A stretch of DNA of 64,000 bases from HK1 sp965202875 (GTDB lineage Bacteria; Pseudomonadota; Gammaproteobacteria; HK1): contig OZ241870.1 in NCBI GenBank assembly GCA_965202875.1, forward strand, positions 434,001 through 498,000, given 5' to 3'. Below are positions 16,813 through 29,095 of the stretch, one piece after another (position 1 is the stretch's first letter; the number at the start of each line of letters is the position of its first letter). Position numbers and translations under genes: made by a program. The notes below the pieces were generated by a model. That model was not told the origin of the DNA. It saw only the letters and a program-made list of their open reading frames with translations, and did not search any database.

Positions 16813-17160
16813 GGCCACGGGCCGCGTCGGTTCCCGCTTTCGCGGGAATGACGGATGAGTTCCGTCTTGTACGGCCCGATGATGGACAATGCCCGTGTCC
16901 GGCGTCTCCGGGAAGCTGTGGGATACTTGCAGGGCATTCGCAACTTCGCGGCGTGCGCCCCGGCGGGAAGTCCGCGCCGGCGGCGCATCGCGCGATGTTT
17001 GCACGCTTTGACATCCCTCCTGCCCAACCCGGCATAGCCGAAACCAAGCGCCGGTTGGCGGAAAAAATCCTTGCCGTTTCGTCGAGGACCTCATTGGTAA
17101 GGGACTACGGTGCCGCCGCGTCTGGATGCGCGCATCGCCGCTTGAGGAGGCTGAACGTCC
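16813..17160. other. Non-coding stretch with dispersed repeats
   Basis: No gene is supported. It contains CCCGCTTTCGCGGGAATGACG (near 16832), a common proteobacterial repeat of which a variant occurs near 39725. It also holds a 33-bp unit with ACCCGGCATAGCCGAAACCA (17030-17056) that recurs at 18672-18706. Confidence 0.5.
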
Positions 17161-18585
17161 ATGTCCGGCACCGCCCTTTCGCGGAACCGGCCGTGCTCCG
17201 GCTTCGGCGCCCGGACCCGCTCGTTCGGGGACCCGCGCGCCTTCGTCACGCGCGTTCGCATCGTGGTCCCGCGCGCGAAGCCCAAGTCCGGGGCGGCGGG
17301 GAGAGCGCTTCTCCTGATGCTCGCGCTCCTGTGGCTCGGATGGTCGCGGCCGGGCATCCCGGAGCCGAAGCCGGGTGCTGGAACGGTGATTCTGGTCGGC
17401 GGGGTGCTGCGCTTCAATCAGCGCGACGTCTGGAATCGCATCGTCGGGCAGGCCCCGGAGCTGGTGATCATCGCCGCCGCCGGCGACCGGCCGAAGCTCT
17501 ACGGCGGCTTCGCGCAGCGTGCGCTGGAACGCCACGGTGCGTTCGCCGAGCTTCTTCCCGTCGCGGTCGATCCCGCCGAGTTCGGGGTCGGGCACCGGCG
17601 CGCGACCGGCGATCCGGCGCTGGTCGGGAAGGTGCGCGAAGCGGCGGGGGTCTTCTTCGTCGGCGGGGCGCCGCAACGCCTCGCCGAGGTGCTCTTCCGG
17701 GCCGACGGCTCACCGACCCCGATGGCCGCCGCCGTCGCCGAGATGTACGCGGCGGGCGGCACCGTCGTCGGGGGCGTCCCGGGAGTCAACGGGCTGTTCA
17801 CCGGGGTCGACGCGATGGAAGCGCTCGCGACAGGCCGTATCGCTCCCGCGCGGCTGCATCGGGGGCTCGGGCTGATGGGGGAAGGATGGCTCGTCGACCA
17901 GCACGCCTTCACCGCCGGGCGCTTTGCCGAGATCCTGGTGGCCATGCGCCAGCTCGGGATCGAGCGCGGACTCGGCGTCGGCGCCGACACCGCGGCCGTG
18001 GTCGAGGGTGGTCGGCTGGAGGTCGTCGGTGACGGAGGTGTCCTGCTGCTCGACCTCTCCGGGAGCCGAAGTGGATACGAGAGTCGAAACGGGTCCAAGA
18101 GCCGGAGCGGAGCCGAGAGTCGAAGCGAACACGGGAATCAGGGCCTGGATGCGCCCGACCCCGTGCAGAGGTTTCGCCTCTCGGACGCGCGCCTGAGCTA
18201 CCTGGAGCACGGGGACCGCCTCGACATGCGGACGCTGGAAGTCCAGCCCGCCGCCGCCAAGCGGGACGGATTCGGGGTCGACCCCAATGCGGAGGAGCAC
18301 CAGCCCTTCGCGCAGGCTCGACCGGCGGCGGGCGGCCTCTTCGCCAAGGGCCGGCTGCTGCAGCTTCTGCACGAAGCGATCGACGGGCCGCGGCGCGAGG
18401 CGTCGGGCTTCGTGTTTCCGGAAGGGGAGGGCGGTGACGTGCAGGGCTTTCGCTTCCGTTTCCATCCGCGGCCGGAGACCCGTGGATGGCTCTCCACCCT
18501 CTCGGGCATCGAGCGGTACACCATCGTGGACCTCGGCCTGGAGATTGCTCCCGTCCGGCGTAAGGACGCGCAGAGCGAGAGATAG
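17161..18585 (+). CDS. Cyanophycinase-like (peptidase S51) protein lacking catalytic residues
   Basis: The 474-residue protein has a hydrophobic N-terminal segment (ALLLMLALLWLGW) that may export or anchor it. The S51 fold is recognisable in VILVGGVLRFNQRDVWNRIV, GVFFVGGAPQRL, LMGEGWLVDQHAFTAGRFAEIL and GLGVGADTAAVVEGG. The nucleophile loop usually read as GTSAGA is VGGVPGVNG here, with Pro in place of Ser. The GGDQ and GIDExTA positions carry Ala. It is therefore probably a non-catalytic member. A Ser/Arg/Gly low-complexity insert (SRSGYESRNGSKSRSGAESR) follows at about 18060-18140, and the C-terminal 150 residues are not assigned. Confidence 0.68.
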   Translation: MSGTALSRNRPCSGFGARTRSFGDPRAFVTRVRIVVPRAKPKSGAAGRALLLMLALLWLGWSRPGIPEPKPGAGTVILVGGVLRFNQRDVWNRIVGQAPELVIIAAAGDRPKLYGGFAQRALERHGAFAELLPVAVDPAEFGVGHRRATGDPALVGKVREAAGVFFVGGAPQRLAEVLFRADGSPTPMAAAVAEMYAAGGTVVGGVPGVNGLFTGVDAMEALATGRIAPARLHRGLGLMGEGWLVDQHAFTAGRFAEILVAMRQLGIERGLGVGADTAAVVEGGRLEVVGDGGVLLLDLSGSRSGYESRNGSKSRSGAESRSEHGNQGLDAPDPVQRFRLSDARLSYLEHGDRLDMRTLEVQPAAAKRDGFGVDPNAEEHQPFAQARPAAGGLFAKGRLLQLLHEAIDGPRREASGFVFPEGEGGDVQGFRFRFHPRPETRGWLSTLSGIERYTIVDLGLEIAPVRRKDAQSER

Positions 18586-18670
18586 CCGAGAAGCCTCGTT
18601 CCGCCCGGATTCATTTCCTTCAAGCAACGGGCGCCTGCTATGGGGCTTTTCCCGGCTACACCGGGTAATC

Positions 18671-18812
18671 TCCCAACCCGGCATAGCCGGAACCAAGCGC
18701 CGGTCATGAACCTGGGAGCGGCGCGTCCTGACGGACGCGGGCGTCCCGCCCGCAACGGGCCGAAGGCCCGACTGATTGTCCATGCGGGCGGGACGCCCGC
18801 GCTCCCAGGTCC
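18671..18812. repeat. Palindromic dispersed repeat at inversion breakpoint (left)
   Basis: A 33-bp unit (18672-18706, also at 17030) is followed by a long inverted repeat. ACCTGGGAGCG (18709) pairs with CGCTCCCAGGT at 18801-18811, and GGGCGTCCCGCCCGC pairs with GCGGGCGGGACGCCC. The same arms occur at 53352-53430. It sits exactly where the type ISP gene loses homology. Confidence 0.8.
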
Positions 18813-21744
18813 CGTCATGGCGCCGACCGTGGAACGCTTCCTCGACGTGGACGGCGGCGATGTAGTAGGCCAGCAGCACGATCTCGTTGGCGTGCAGCTC
18901 CCGGCGGTACTTCCTCTCGAGGTCCCGGTCGGCGATCAGGGCCGACTGGAGCAGGCGCACGAGGAAGATGCCGGTGCCGGTGAAGGGATCGAGCACGTGG
19001 ACGCCCTCGTCGCTCAAGCCGCGCCCGAACTCCTCGCGCAGCACGTGGTCGGCGCTCTCCAGGATGAAGTCCACGATCTCGACCGGGGTGTAGACGATGC
19101 CGAGGCGTTCGGTGTCCTTCTTGAGCGCGGTCGCGAAGAACTTCTCGTAGAGCTCCATCAGCACCCGCTGCCGCGCCGCGCTGTTGTCGAGGCCGCGGGC
19201 GCGCATCCGGACGCTCTCGTAGAAACGCTCCAGGTCCCGCACCTCGTTCTCGAGGCCGAACTCGCCGAAGTCCTGCCGCAGGGCGTCCAGGGCCCGGGTC
19301 ACCGGGTTGGTGGCCGCGAAGTCGTAGTGCTCGAACAGCGCCTCGAAGACCGGGCGGGTCAGGATGTGCTGCGCCATGATCTCGATGGCGTTGCCGCGGC
19401 CGATCGACTCGTTGATCGAGACCTTCAGCTCCTCGTGGAACGCGCCGAACCACTCGCGCAAGGCTTCGTTGCCGGGGGCGGCCAGCAGGTTCTCGATCCG
19501 GTGGACCAGGCGCGTGAAGATGTCCGCGACGTCCCTGGCCCAGGTCTCCCAGTACTTCCGGTCTCCGCACTTGTCGACGATCCGGGCGTAGATGGCGCCG
19601 GGCGGCAGGTCCATCGGCGCGAACAGCCCGTCCCCGGCTTGACCGGGGGGCAGCTCGGCGCCCGCCGGAATCCCGTCTCCGTCACCGCCGCTTCCGTCGC
19701 CGCCACTGAAGATGATGCGGCCGGTGGGCGTGTGGTTGAGGTCGATCCTGTTGATCTCGGCGTCGAGCCGGTCGTCGTGCGAACGCAGCGCGCGCAGGAC
19801 GTTCCAGACCACGCCGAAGCGTTCGTTGTCGTCCAGCGCCGCGGCGGGGTTGACGCCCGCCGGCACCGCGATGGGCAGGATGATGTAGCCGTACTCCTTG
19901 CCGGGCGCCTTGCGCATGGCGCGGCCCACGGCCTGGACGATGTCCACCTGCGAGCTCCGGGGGCTCATGAACAGCACCGCGTCCAGCGCCGGCACGTCGA
20001 TGCCCTCGGACAGGCAGCGCGCGTTCGAGAGGATGCGGCACGCGCCCCCGGCGTCGGCCCCGGCGCCGCGCCCGCCCTTCAGCCACTCGATCCGGGCCTT
20101 GCGGTCGAGGGCGTGATGCTGGTCGTCGACGTGCCGCGTGGCGCAACGGAGCGCGCTCCGGCGTTCGGCCTCCGGCAGCAGGTCGATGGCGTGGGCGATG
20201 ACGTCGTCCCAGTGCGCTTCCAGGCGCTTCGACGCGGCGATGGTGTTGGTGAACGCGATGGCGCGGGAGAGGCGGCGCACGGGCTCCCCGCCGGGGGCCT
20301 TGTGCTCTGGATTCTGCAACGTCCGCCAGCAGCCGGTGATCTTCGCCGCGTCGCTCAGGTTGATCTCGCTCTCGCCCCCGGCCAGATGCGCCTGCAACGC
20401 GGCGTCGACGTGCTGTTCGGACATGGCGAGCACGACGACCTTGTAGTCGGACAGCAGCCCCTGATCGACCGCTCTGGAGAAGGGCAGGCGGTGAAATTCC
20501 GGCCCGTAGGTCTCCGGGTCGTCCATCGAGAACACGTCCGCGTCGTGGCTCGCCGCCTTCGCCTTGGCGCTCTCGGTGTAGAGGCGCGGGGTCGCCGTCA
20601 TGTAGAGGCGCTTCGCGGCCCGGACCCGCTCCCCGTCGTGGACGAGCACGAAGGGGGAGGTCCGGTCGCCGGGTCCCTCGCTTTCGCGGGGGCGGGCTGC
20701 TTCGACGCCGGTGGTGCGGTGCGCTTCGTCGCAGAGGACGAGGTCGAAGGGCGGCGCTCCCTCGTCCTGCGCCCGCTCCACGATGCCGAGCGAGTGGTAG
20801 GTGCAGAAGACCACCGTCATCGCGTCCTCGGCGCCCTCCCGGAGCGCGGCGGAGATCGCCGGCGGGTCCGTGGTCACCGGAATTTCGAGCTCCTGGAGGG
20901 AGGCGTCCTCGTCGTTGCGGCCGGCCCGGGTGTCGGAGCAGACGCCGACGTAGCGGTGGGGGGTCGCGCGCTGCGTCGCCCACTCCCGCATCGATTGGGA
21001 GAACAGGGAGATCGACGGCACCGGGTACAGGACCCGGCCGCCGGCCCCCGCCACGGCTTCCGCGATGCGCAGCGCGGTGAAGGTCTTGCCGGCGCCGCAG
21101 GCCATGACGAGCTTGCCGCGATCGTGGTCCTCGAAGCCGGCGAGCACGTCGTCGAACGCGGCCTGCTGGTGGGGCCGCAGACGGAAGGGCTCGTGGCGGA
21201 AGGCGAGGTCTTCCGGCGCGGCGCGCGCGAGGTCGGGCCAGTCGAAAGGGCGGCTCGCGAGGTCGCCGAAGCGGAGCACGGTGCAGGCGGGCTTCAGGCG
21301 CTCGATGGTCTTGCGGGCGTTCGGCCCCCGGCCGTCGCCGGTGTCCACGACGATGCGGGCGGTGAAGGGGTCGCGGGCCGACGCGGCGATGAAGGAGTCG
21401 AGATGGGGCTTCGCGATCTGCGTGCCGGGTGCATGGCATTTGCACTGGATGGCGCAACAGCCGCCCCGGCGCTCCTCGGCCACGAGGTCGATGCCGGTAT
21501 CGGCGCCGTCGAAGTCCGGCCGCGCGGCGGCCCACTCGGACCAGAGCCGGACGTTGGAGAAACGCTCCCGGTAGAGCGGGTCCTCGAGGAAGTACGTCTT
21601 CATCAGCCGCTCGAAGAGGCGCCCCTTCTCGGCCTCGGAGTCGGCGATGGACCGGATGTGGTCCAGGGTTCTCTGGAAGCTGCCGCTCACGGATCGGGAT
21701 GCAGCTTCGCCTCCTTGGCGAAGCGCGCAGGTGCCTTCCCTCAT
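18813..21744 (-). pseudogene. Type ISP restriction-modification protein, N-terminal two thirds
   Basis: The protein starts near ATG 21744 (a TTG at 21765 overlaps the antitoxin stop). Domains in order are: an Mrr/PD-(D/E)XK-like endonuclease (DTGIDLVAEE, AIQCK), a DEAD-like helicase with Walker A MACGAGKTFTALRIA and LVLCDEAHRTTG and a C-terminal helicase half (QAVGRAMRKAPGKEYGYI), and the front of an N6-adenine methylase (VYTPVEIVDFI, VLDPFTGTGIFLVRLL). Homology ends at EEAFHGRRHDG, before the NPPW motif. The frame then runs through a palindromic repeat and antisense to the next gene. The missing continuation, including NPPW, is at 53430-53723 on the plus strand. Confidence 0.85.
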
Positions 21745-21765
21745 CGGGGCGACTTCCCGGGTCAA

Positions 21766-22134
21766 TCAGATCAGATCGTCCAGATCGACGCCCAGGACTC
21801 CGGCGATGGCGGCCAGGGTTCTGGTCGAGCCGGTGCGCCGGCCCCTCTCGATCTGCGACAGGTAGATCGGATTGATGCCGGCGGCCCCGGCCAGTTGCTT
21901 CTGGGTCATGCCGCGATGGTCGCGGTAGACCCTGACGGCGTTCTCCCCCGCCAGCAGACGGTCTGCGACATCGATGGGAAAGGTTTCTTCGCCCTCGGAC
22001 CCGGCGCGGTCATACAGTGCTTCGTCGCTCAGGCCGGCCTCGTCCCCCGCCGCCAGACGCTCGTACTCCCGCCACGGAATCACGGCGAATGCCGGGCGGC
22101 CACTGTCGTCGAGTATGACTTGTGGTTTGTCCAT
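21766..22134 (-). CDS. XRE-family antitoxin
   Basis: ATG 22134 follows GAGGTGAG with good spacing; a GTG at 22143 would add three residues. The N-terminus (VILDDSGRPAFAVIPWREYE) resembles Phd-type antitoxins. The C-terminal part is a helix-turn-helix (GMTQKQLAGAAGINPIYLSQIERGRRTGS, split here as GMTQKQLAGAAG and PIYLSQIERG). It is 17 bp downstream of the RelE-like toxin gene. The order toxin-antitoxin and the XRE domain fit HigBA-type modules with autoregulation. Confidence 0.82.
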   Translation of the reverse strand: MDKPQVILDDSGRPAFAVIPWREYERLAAGDEAGLSDEALYDRAGSEGEETFPIDVADRLLAGENAVRVYRDHRGMTQKQLAGAAGINPIYLSQIERGRRTGSTRTLAAIAGVLGVDLDDLI

Positions 22135-22151
22135 GGCCCTCACCTCGTTTT

Positions 22152-22406
22152 TCAGTAGACGTCGCCACGCGGGCCGATGCGCAGGACGTCGATCTCCCGC
22201 GCCTCTTCATGCCGATCGAAGATGACGCGCCAGCCGCCGATCCGCAGCCGAAAGCCGGGCCGCCCACGCAACGGCATTGCGTCGATGTCCCGCCGGTCCG
22301 GATCCTGGGCCAGCTTGTCCAGCCCGGCGCGCACGCGGCGGGCCTCCGGGCTTCCCATGCCCCTCAGGGCTTTGATGGCTTGCTTGCGGATGACTACCCG
22401 GTACAT
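22152..22406 (-). CDS. RelE/ParE-family toxin
   Basis: The protein has 84 residues from ATG 22406. MYRVVIRKQAIKALRGM, LDKLAQDP, MPLRGRPGFRLRIGGWRVIF and IDVLRIGPRGDVY follow the RelE/HigB fold (KAL..L, P..G...R...G.WRv.f, V..i..R.dvY). Such toxins cleave mRNA at the ribosome. It is paired with the XRE antitoxin just downstream. Confidence 0.85.
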   Translation of the reverse strand: MYRVVIRKQAIKALRGMGSPEARRVRAGLDKLAQDPDRRDIDAMPLRGRPGFRLRIGGWRVIFDRHEEAREIDVLRIGPRGDVY

Positions 22407-22446
22407 GGCAAGGATATGCTTGACCGTGAAGATGTAGCATTTTGCT

Positions 22447-22600
22447 TTATCTATACCAAGCTTTCTGCTTCAGAGTCCGGATTTCCGCGATGACCTCGAA
22501 ATCCCGGGCCTCGTGGAGCAACCGGAGGTCGTTTTCGATGGCGAGCTGCGCGATGCGACAGTCGATCGGGCTGCGAAGCGTCCGGTCCCGCCGGCGCACT
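22447..22600 (-). pseudogene. VapC PIN-domain toxin C-terminal fragment
   Basis: The frame ending at 22447 reads RTLRSPIDCRIAQLAIENDL, LLHEARDFEVIAEIRTLK. This is the last third of a VapC toxin (the SPIDCxIAQLAxENxxxLLHxDRDF pattern with its catalytic Asp). The front is missing; the next gene ends at 22605. Another VapBC remnant is at 42554-42943. Confidence 0.6.
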
Positions 22601-22604
22601 TCGA

Positions 22605-24734
<2,130 letters not shown>

Positions 24735-24876
24735 CAGATCCCTGCCGATCGAGCCGCCCGGATCCCGGACACGGCGCCGGCGATGCAATCCATGACCGTC
24801 GCGACCATCATGACCGGTCCTCCCGGTCCCGGCAGCTTCACCGCCGGAGCAGGGCGAACTCCCAGAGGTTCGGTGT

Positions 24877-26241
24877 TCACGCACGGGCCCTCAACTCGGC
24901 GGCGAGTCGTCCGTGGATCCCGCCGAATCCCCCGTTGCTCATCACCAGGATCGCGTCTCCGGCGTTCGTCTCACCGCAGCTCTCGCGCACGATGGCATCG
25001 ACGTCGTCACGCACCCGGATGCCCGTTCCCTCTCGTTCCAGGGCGTGGACGTCCCACTGTGACCGCGCCGGGGCGAGCACCCAGGCGGCGTCCGCGCCGG
25101 CCAGCGCCGGCCCGAGGGTCTCGCGGTGCACGCCGAGCCGCATCGTGTTCGACGCCGGCTCCAGCACCGCGATCAGCCGGCCGCCGTCACTGCTGTGACG
25201 CAACGCCGCGACGGTCGCCGCGATCGCGGTCGGATGATGGGCGAAGTCGTCGTAGATTGCGACGCCCGCTACCGTCGCGCGGAGCTCGAGCCGCCGCCTG
25301 ACGCCCCTGAAGCCGCCGAGGGCGCGTGCCGCGACCTGCGGCTCCACTCCCGCGTGCCGGGCCGCCGCGATCGCGGCGAGGGCGTTCGCGACGTTGTGCG
25401 CGCCGCGCTGCCCCCATTCGACCTCGGCGACGATCCGGCCCTGGTGGCGCACGCGGAACCCGCTCCCGTCGGGCGCCACCGAGTCGGCGGACCAGTCTCC
25501 ACCCTCGCCGGCCCGCTCCACCGGGGTCCAGCACCCCATCGCGAGGACCTCGTCGATCCGGGGGTCCCCGGCCCCGGCCACGATGCGCCCGCCGCTCGGC
25601 ACGATCCGCACGACGTGATGGAACTGGCGCTGCACGTCGCGGAGATCGTCGAAGATGTCGGCGTGGTCGAACTCGAGGTTGTTCAGGACCAGGATGTACG
25701 GGCGGTAGTGCACGAACTTCGAGCGCTTGTCGAAAAACGCGGTGTCGTACTCGTCGGCCTCGACGACGAACCACCGCCGCGGGCCGCCGCGCCCGGCGCT
25801 CGCGCCGGTGTCGAAGTCGAGCGGCGCTCCGGCGACGAGGAACCCGGGGTCGAGGCCGGCGGTGTCGAGGATCACCGCGAGCATCGCGGTGGTGCTCGTC
25901 TTGCCGTGGGTGCCGGCCACCGCGATGACGTGCCGGCCCGTGAGCACGTGCTCGGAGAGCCACGCGGGTCCGGAGGTGAATCGGAGCCTCGCGTCGAGGA
26001 CGTGCTCTACGCAAGGGTTGCCGCGGGTCATCGCGTTGCCGATCACCACGAGGTCCGGCGCCGGAGAGAGCTGGGCGGCATCGTACCCCTGCACCACCGC
26101 AACGCCGGCCCGGTCGAGTACTTCGCTCATCGGCGGGTACACGTTCTCGTCGGATCCCGTGACCCGGTGGCCCGTCTCGCGGGCGATCAGGGCGAGCCCG
26201 CCCACGAACGTGCCGCAGATGCCGAGGAAATGGAGGTGCAT
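24877..26241 (-). CDS. mpl: UDP-N-acetylmuramate:L-Ala-gamma-D-Glu-meso-DAP ligase
   Basis: The 454-residue protein (MHLHFLGICGTFVGGLALIA) has the Mur-ligase architecture. The N-terminal domain is followed by the ATP loop VAGTHGKTSTTAML, then EADEYDTAFFDKRSKF and LNNLEFDHADIF, and HPTAIAATVAALR in the C-terminal domain. Mpl reattaches recycled murein tripeptide to UDP-MurNAc in the cytoplasm. It indicates a Gram-negative cell with meso-DAP peptidoglycan. It ends 142 bp before the carboxylase gene on the same strand. Confidence 0.93.
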   Translation of the reverse strand: MHLHFLGICGTFVGGLALIARETGHRVTGSDENVYPPMSEVLDRAGVAVVQGYDAAQLSPAPDLVVIGNAMTRGNPCVEHVLDARLRFTSGPAWLSEHVLTGRHVIAVAGTHGKTSTTAMLAVILDTAGLDPGFLVAGAPLDFDTGASAGRGGPRRWFVVEADEYDTAFFDKRSKFVHYRPYILVLNNLEFDHADIFDDLRDVQRQFHHVVRIVPSGGRIVAGAGDPRIDEVLAMGCWTPVERAGEGGDWSADSVAPDGSGFRVRHQGRIVAEVEWGQRGAHNVANALAAIAAARHAGVEPQVAARALGGFRGVRRRLELRATVAGVAIYDDFAHHPTAIAATVAALRHSSDGGRLIAVLEPASNTMRLGVHRETLGPALAGADAAWVLAPARSQWDVHALEREGTGIRVRDDVDAIVRESCGETNAGDAILVMSNGGFGGIHGRLAAELRARA

Positions 26242-26249
26242 GGACTACG

Positions 26250-26720
26250 CTACCCGCCGATCGGGAACAGGTGGTGCAGGACCCTGATCGAGATCCAGTA
26301 GAACGCGACCGAGACGAGCAGACCGAGATAGTACGGGGCCGACAGCGCATGGCGCAGGATGTGGCCCGAGACGACCAGGCTCCAGCCAAGCATCGCGAGC
26401 AGGAGTGCGGTCAGCGCCGGCGACGGCTGATCCGCCGCGTGCGCGTCGCGGAGCCAGAGGCTCACCGGGTATGCCAGGAACCCCAGGACGGTGCCGGCAC
26501 CGGCCAGCGCGGTCAGGGTCTGGACGGTGCGCTCGCGCAGCTCCCGCAGCATCAGCAGAGCAATCGTGAGCCCGCACAGCAGCGCGGTGTCGGTCACGCC
26601 GGCGGCGATCGCCTGGCCGAAGCGAAGGTTGACGGCGGACACGAACGCGCCCACCAGGGCATGGGAGAACAGCACGAGCGCGAGCAACGCCGGGGACGAG
26701 GGCAGGTCCTGCGGCCCCAT
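26250..26720 (-). CDS. Multi-span membrane protein
   Basis: From ATG 26720 (MGPQDLPSSPALLALVLFSH) 156 residues form about five hydrophobic helices. They end HALSAPYYLGLLVSVAFYWISIRVLHHLFPIGG. A longer frame reaches 27011, but its extra 97 residues are Arg/Pro/Ala-rich and not protein-like. GTG and TTG starts a few codons further upstream are possible. No family is named with confidence. It is 8 bp from mpl on the same strand and probably cotranscribed. Confidence 0.6.
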   Translation of the reverse strand: MGPQDLPSSPALLALVLFSHALVGAFVSAVNLRFGQAIAAGVTDTALLCGLTIALLMLRELRERTVQTLTALAGAGTVLGFLAYPVSLWLRDAHAADQPSPALTALLLAMLGWSLVVSGHILRHALSAPYYLGLLVSVAFYWISIRVLHHLFPIGG

Positions 26721-27017
26721 CCTCAGCAGGCAGATGTGCACGAAGGGACGAATGAGCGCGCCCAAACCGGTTCTCCCTCGGATGTCCTGCGCCGGTGCCG
26801 GGTCCCTGTCGGCCCGTGCCGGCGCCCGCGGGCATCGGTCCGGTCCCGGAGGGGAACGACATTCCCTTCGGACGCATCCCGCGCCCGCTCGGCGCGCGGG
26901 TGCCGGCGCCAATCGCCTCAAGCGCTTCAGCGTTCGGTGCGCCTCCCGGCTCCCCTCCCCATCTCCCGCGCCCACGGGGCGCGCAAGGCGCGGGTCGGTG
27001 GCATCGTCCACAGCCGG
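26721..27017. other. Gap without recognisable gene
   Basis: 297 bp, very GC-rich, with no convincing reading frame and no repeat shared with the rest of the window. Confidence 0.4.
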
Positions 27018-27472
<455 letters not shown>

Positions 27473-27476
<4 letters not shown>

Positions 27477-28879
27477 ACCGCGGCAAGCTGGCTCGCGGTC
27501 GGCTCGGCGCAGCAGTACCAGGGCTCGGAGTGCATCGGAACCGGCGCGCCGAGATCGTCCGGAAGCGCCGGCGGTCGCTCGCCGAGCGCTTCGTGGACGC
27601 ATGCCCAGATCCGCTCGAACGTCGCCCGTCGGGGCTCCTCGCTCGCGGCGGCGGCCTCCGCGAGAGCCTGGACCCGCGCTTGCAGCCCATCGACGGCGGG
27701 GTCCGGGTGCCGCCAGGGGTAGCCGAGCCCGTCGTCGTCGAAGGCCCCGACCAGGCGTTCGAATCCGTCAATCTCGAACAGATGGGAGCCGGCCGGCACG
27801 AGCAGCCGGATCGAGAGCTGGACCGCGGGCACGCTCTCGACGAGGCGCAGCACGATCAGCCGCGCGAGCAGCGTCCGGTATCCCTCGATGGTGGTCCAGG
27901 GGGTGAAGGGAACGAACGTCGGCGTGAGGTGCAGGCCGGCGGCGCGGGCGACTGCCACCGCGCACTCGAAGTCCCGCGCGGTGTGGCCCTTTGCCAGCAG
28001 CGCGAGGATCCCGTCGTCGATCGATTCGACGGCGGAGATGAGGAACAGGCAGCCGGTCTCGGCCAGGGTCCGGACGTGCTCCGGGTAGCGGACGACGTGC
28101 TCGATCTTGACCGTCGCGTCGTAGGTGAGCCGGGGGAAGGCGTCGTGCAGGGCGCGCGCCACGCGAAGCGCGTGGGTCGGGCCGTTGAGGAAATCCGGGT
28201 CTCCGAACGAGACGTGCTGCGCCCCCATCGCCACCTGCTGCGCGACGTCGTCGATCACCACGCCGACGGGCACGACGCGGAACCGGCCTTCGTACACGGG
28301 GACCACCGGGCAATGCCGGCAGAGGTGTCTGCACCCGCGCGACGCCTCGGCGAACCCGAGTGCGCGGGACGTGCCGTCGGGCATCCGCAGCGCGGCGTAG
28401 CGCTCCAGAGGAGGAAGGAGGGTACGGAGCGGGGTACGGAACGCGATCTTCGAGGTGTCGTTGACGAGGCCGAGGGCGGGCTGCGGCTCGTCCGCCCGGA
28501 CGCGCTCGGCGAGCGCGAGCAGATGCGGCTCGAATTCGCCTCCGATGACGGTGTCCACCCCGAGCCGGTGCAGCCGCCGCGCGTTGGCCGGCGCGTAAAG
28601 ACCGTAGGCGCACAGCGTCGCGCGTGGCGCCAGGGCGCGGATTTTCGGGAGCACCTCGAGCGCAATCCGGGTCGCGGTATGCATGGGGAGGTAGATCGCG
28701 ATCAATCCGGCGGCGGCGAGCGCGTCGGCCGGCAGGTGCTCGATCGCGAGATCGCAGCAGCGGACCCGGAACCCGGCATCGTCGAGCCAACGCGCAGGCT
28801 CGGCAAGGCCGAAGGGCTGGCGCCCCAACTCGTAGGGGCTCACCAGGACGACGGTCGTCGTGACGGGGCGGGCGGTCAA
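27473..28879 (-). CDS. CUAEP/CCAEP-tagged B12-binding radical SAM protein
   Basis: The frame gives about 468 residues from a TTG at 28879, the first in-frame start after the tRNA; no ATG lies before the first beta strand (TTTVVLVSPYELGRQPFGLA). The N-terminal third fits a cobalamin-binding Rossmann domain. The radical SAM cluster is SRGCRHLCRHCPVVPVYEG (CxxxCxxC), followed by VSFGDPDFLNGPTHALRVA. The C-terminus carries EPWYCCAEPTASQ, the tag that names this family; some members have selenocysteine at the first tag position, here it is Cys. Substrate and product are unknown in the family. Partner genes are not obvious. Confidence 0.83.
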
Positions 28880-28886
28880 GGGCAAA

Positions 28887-28962
28887 TGGCGCTCCCTAGG
28901 GGACTCGAACCCCTGTCCCCGCCGTGAGAGGGCGGTATCCTGGGCCACTAGACGAAGGGAGC
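28887..28962 (-). tRNA. tRNA-Glu (CTC)
   Basis: Read on the minus strand it begins GCTCCCTTCGTCTAGTGG. The anticodon stem-loop CCGCCCTCTCACGGCGG carries CTC, the T arm contains GGGGTTCGAATCCCC, and the acceptor GGGAGC ends with an encoded GCCA. The 7-bp acceptor stem pairs perfectly apart from the discriminator. Confidence 0.96.
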
Positions 28963-29095
28963 AGCGTCCCGCAGGTATGGACTTCCCGAAGGGGCTGGTA
29001 TTATACGCCCCGTTCCGCACTGCTCAACCGCCCGTCACCAGCACCATCCGGAACGTCGGGCGCCGTCCCAAACCTGCCCCGGGGTCGAAAGCACC

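Noticed and set aside
17710..18812. Continuation of the type ISP frame to 17710
   Set aside because: Beyond 18813 it translates a palindromic repeat and the antisense strand of the cyanophycinase-like gene, so it is read-through and not protein.
18640..22158. 1172-codon plus-strand open frame
   Set aside because: It is antisense to the type ISP gene and the XRE antitoxin gene, whose domains are clear; the plus translation is Val/Asp/Gly-rich with no family motifs, a GC-rich shadow frame.
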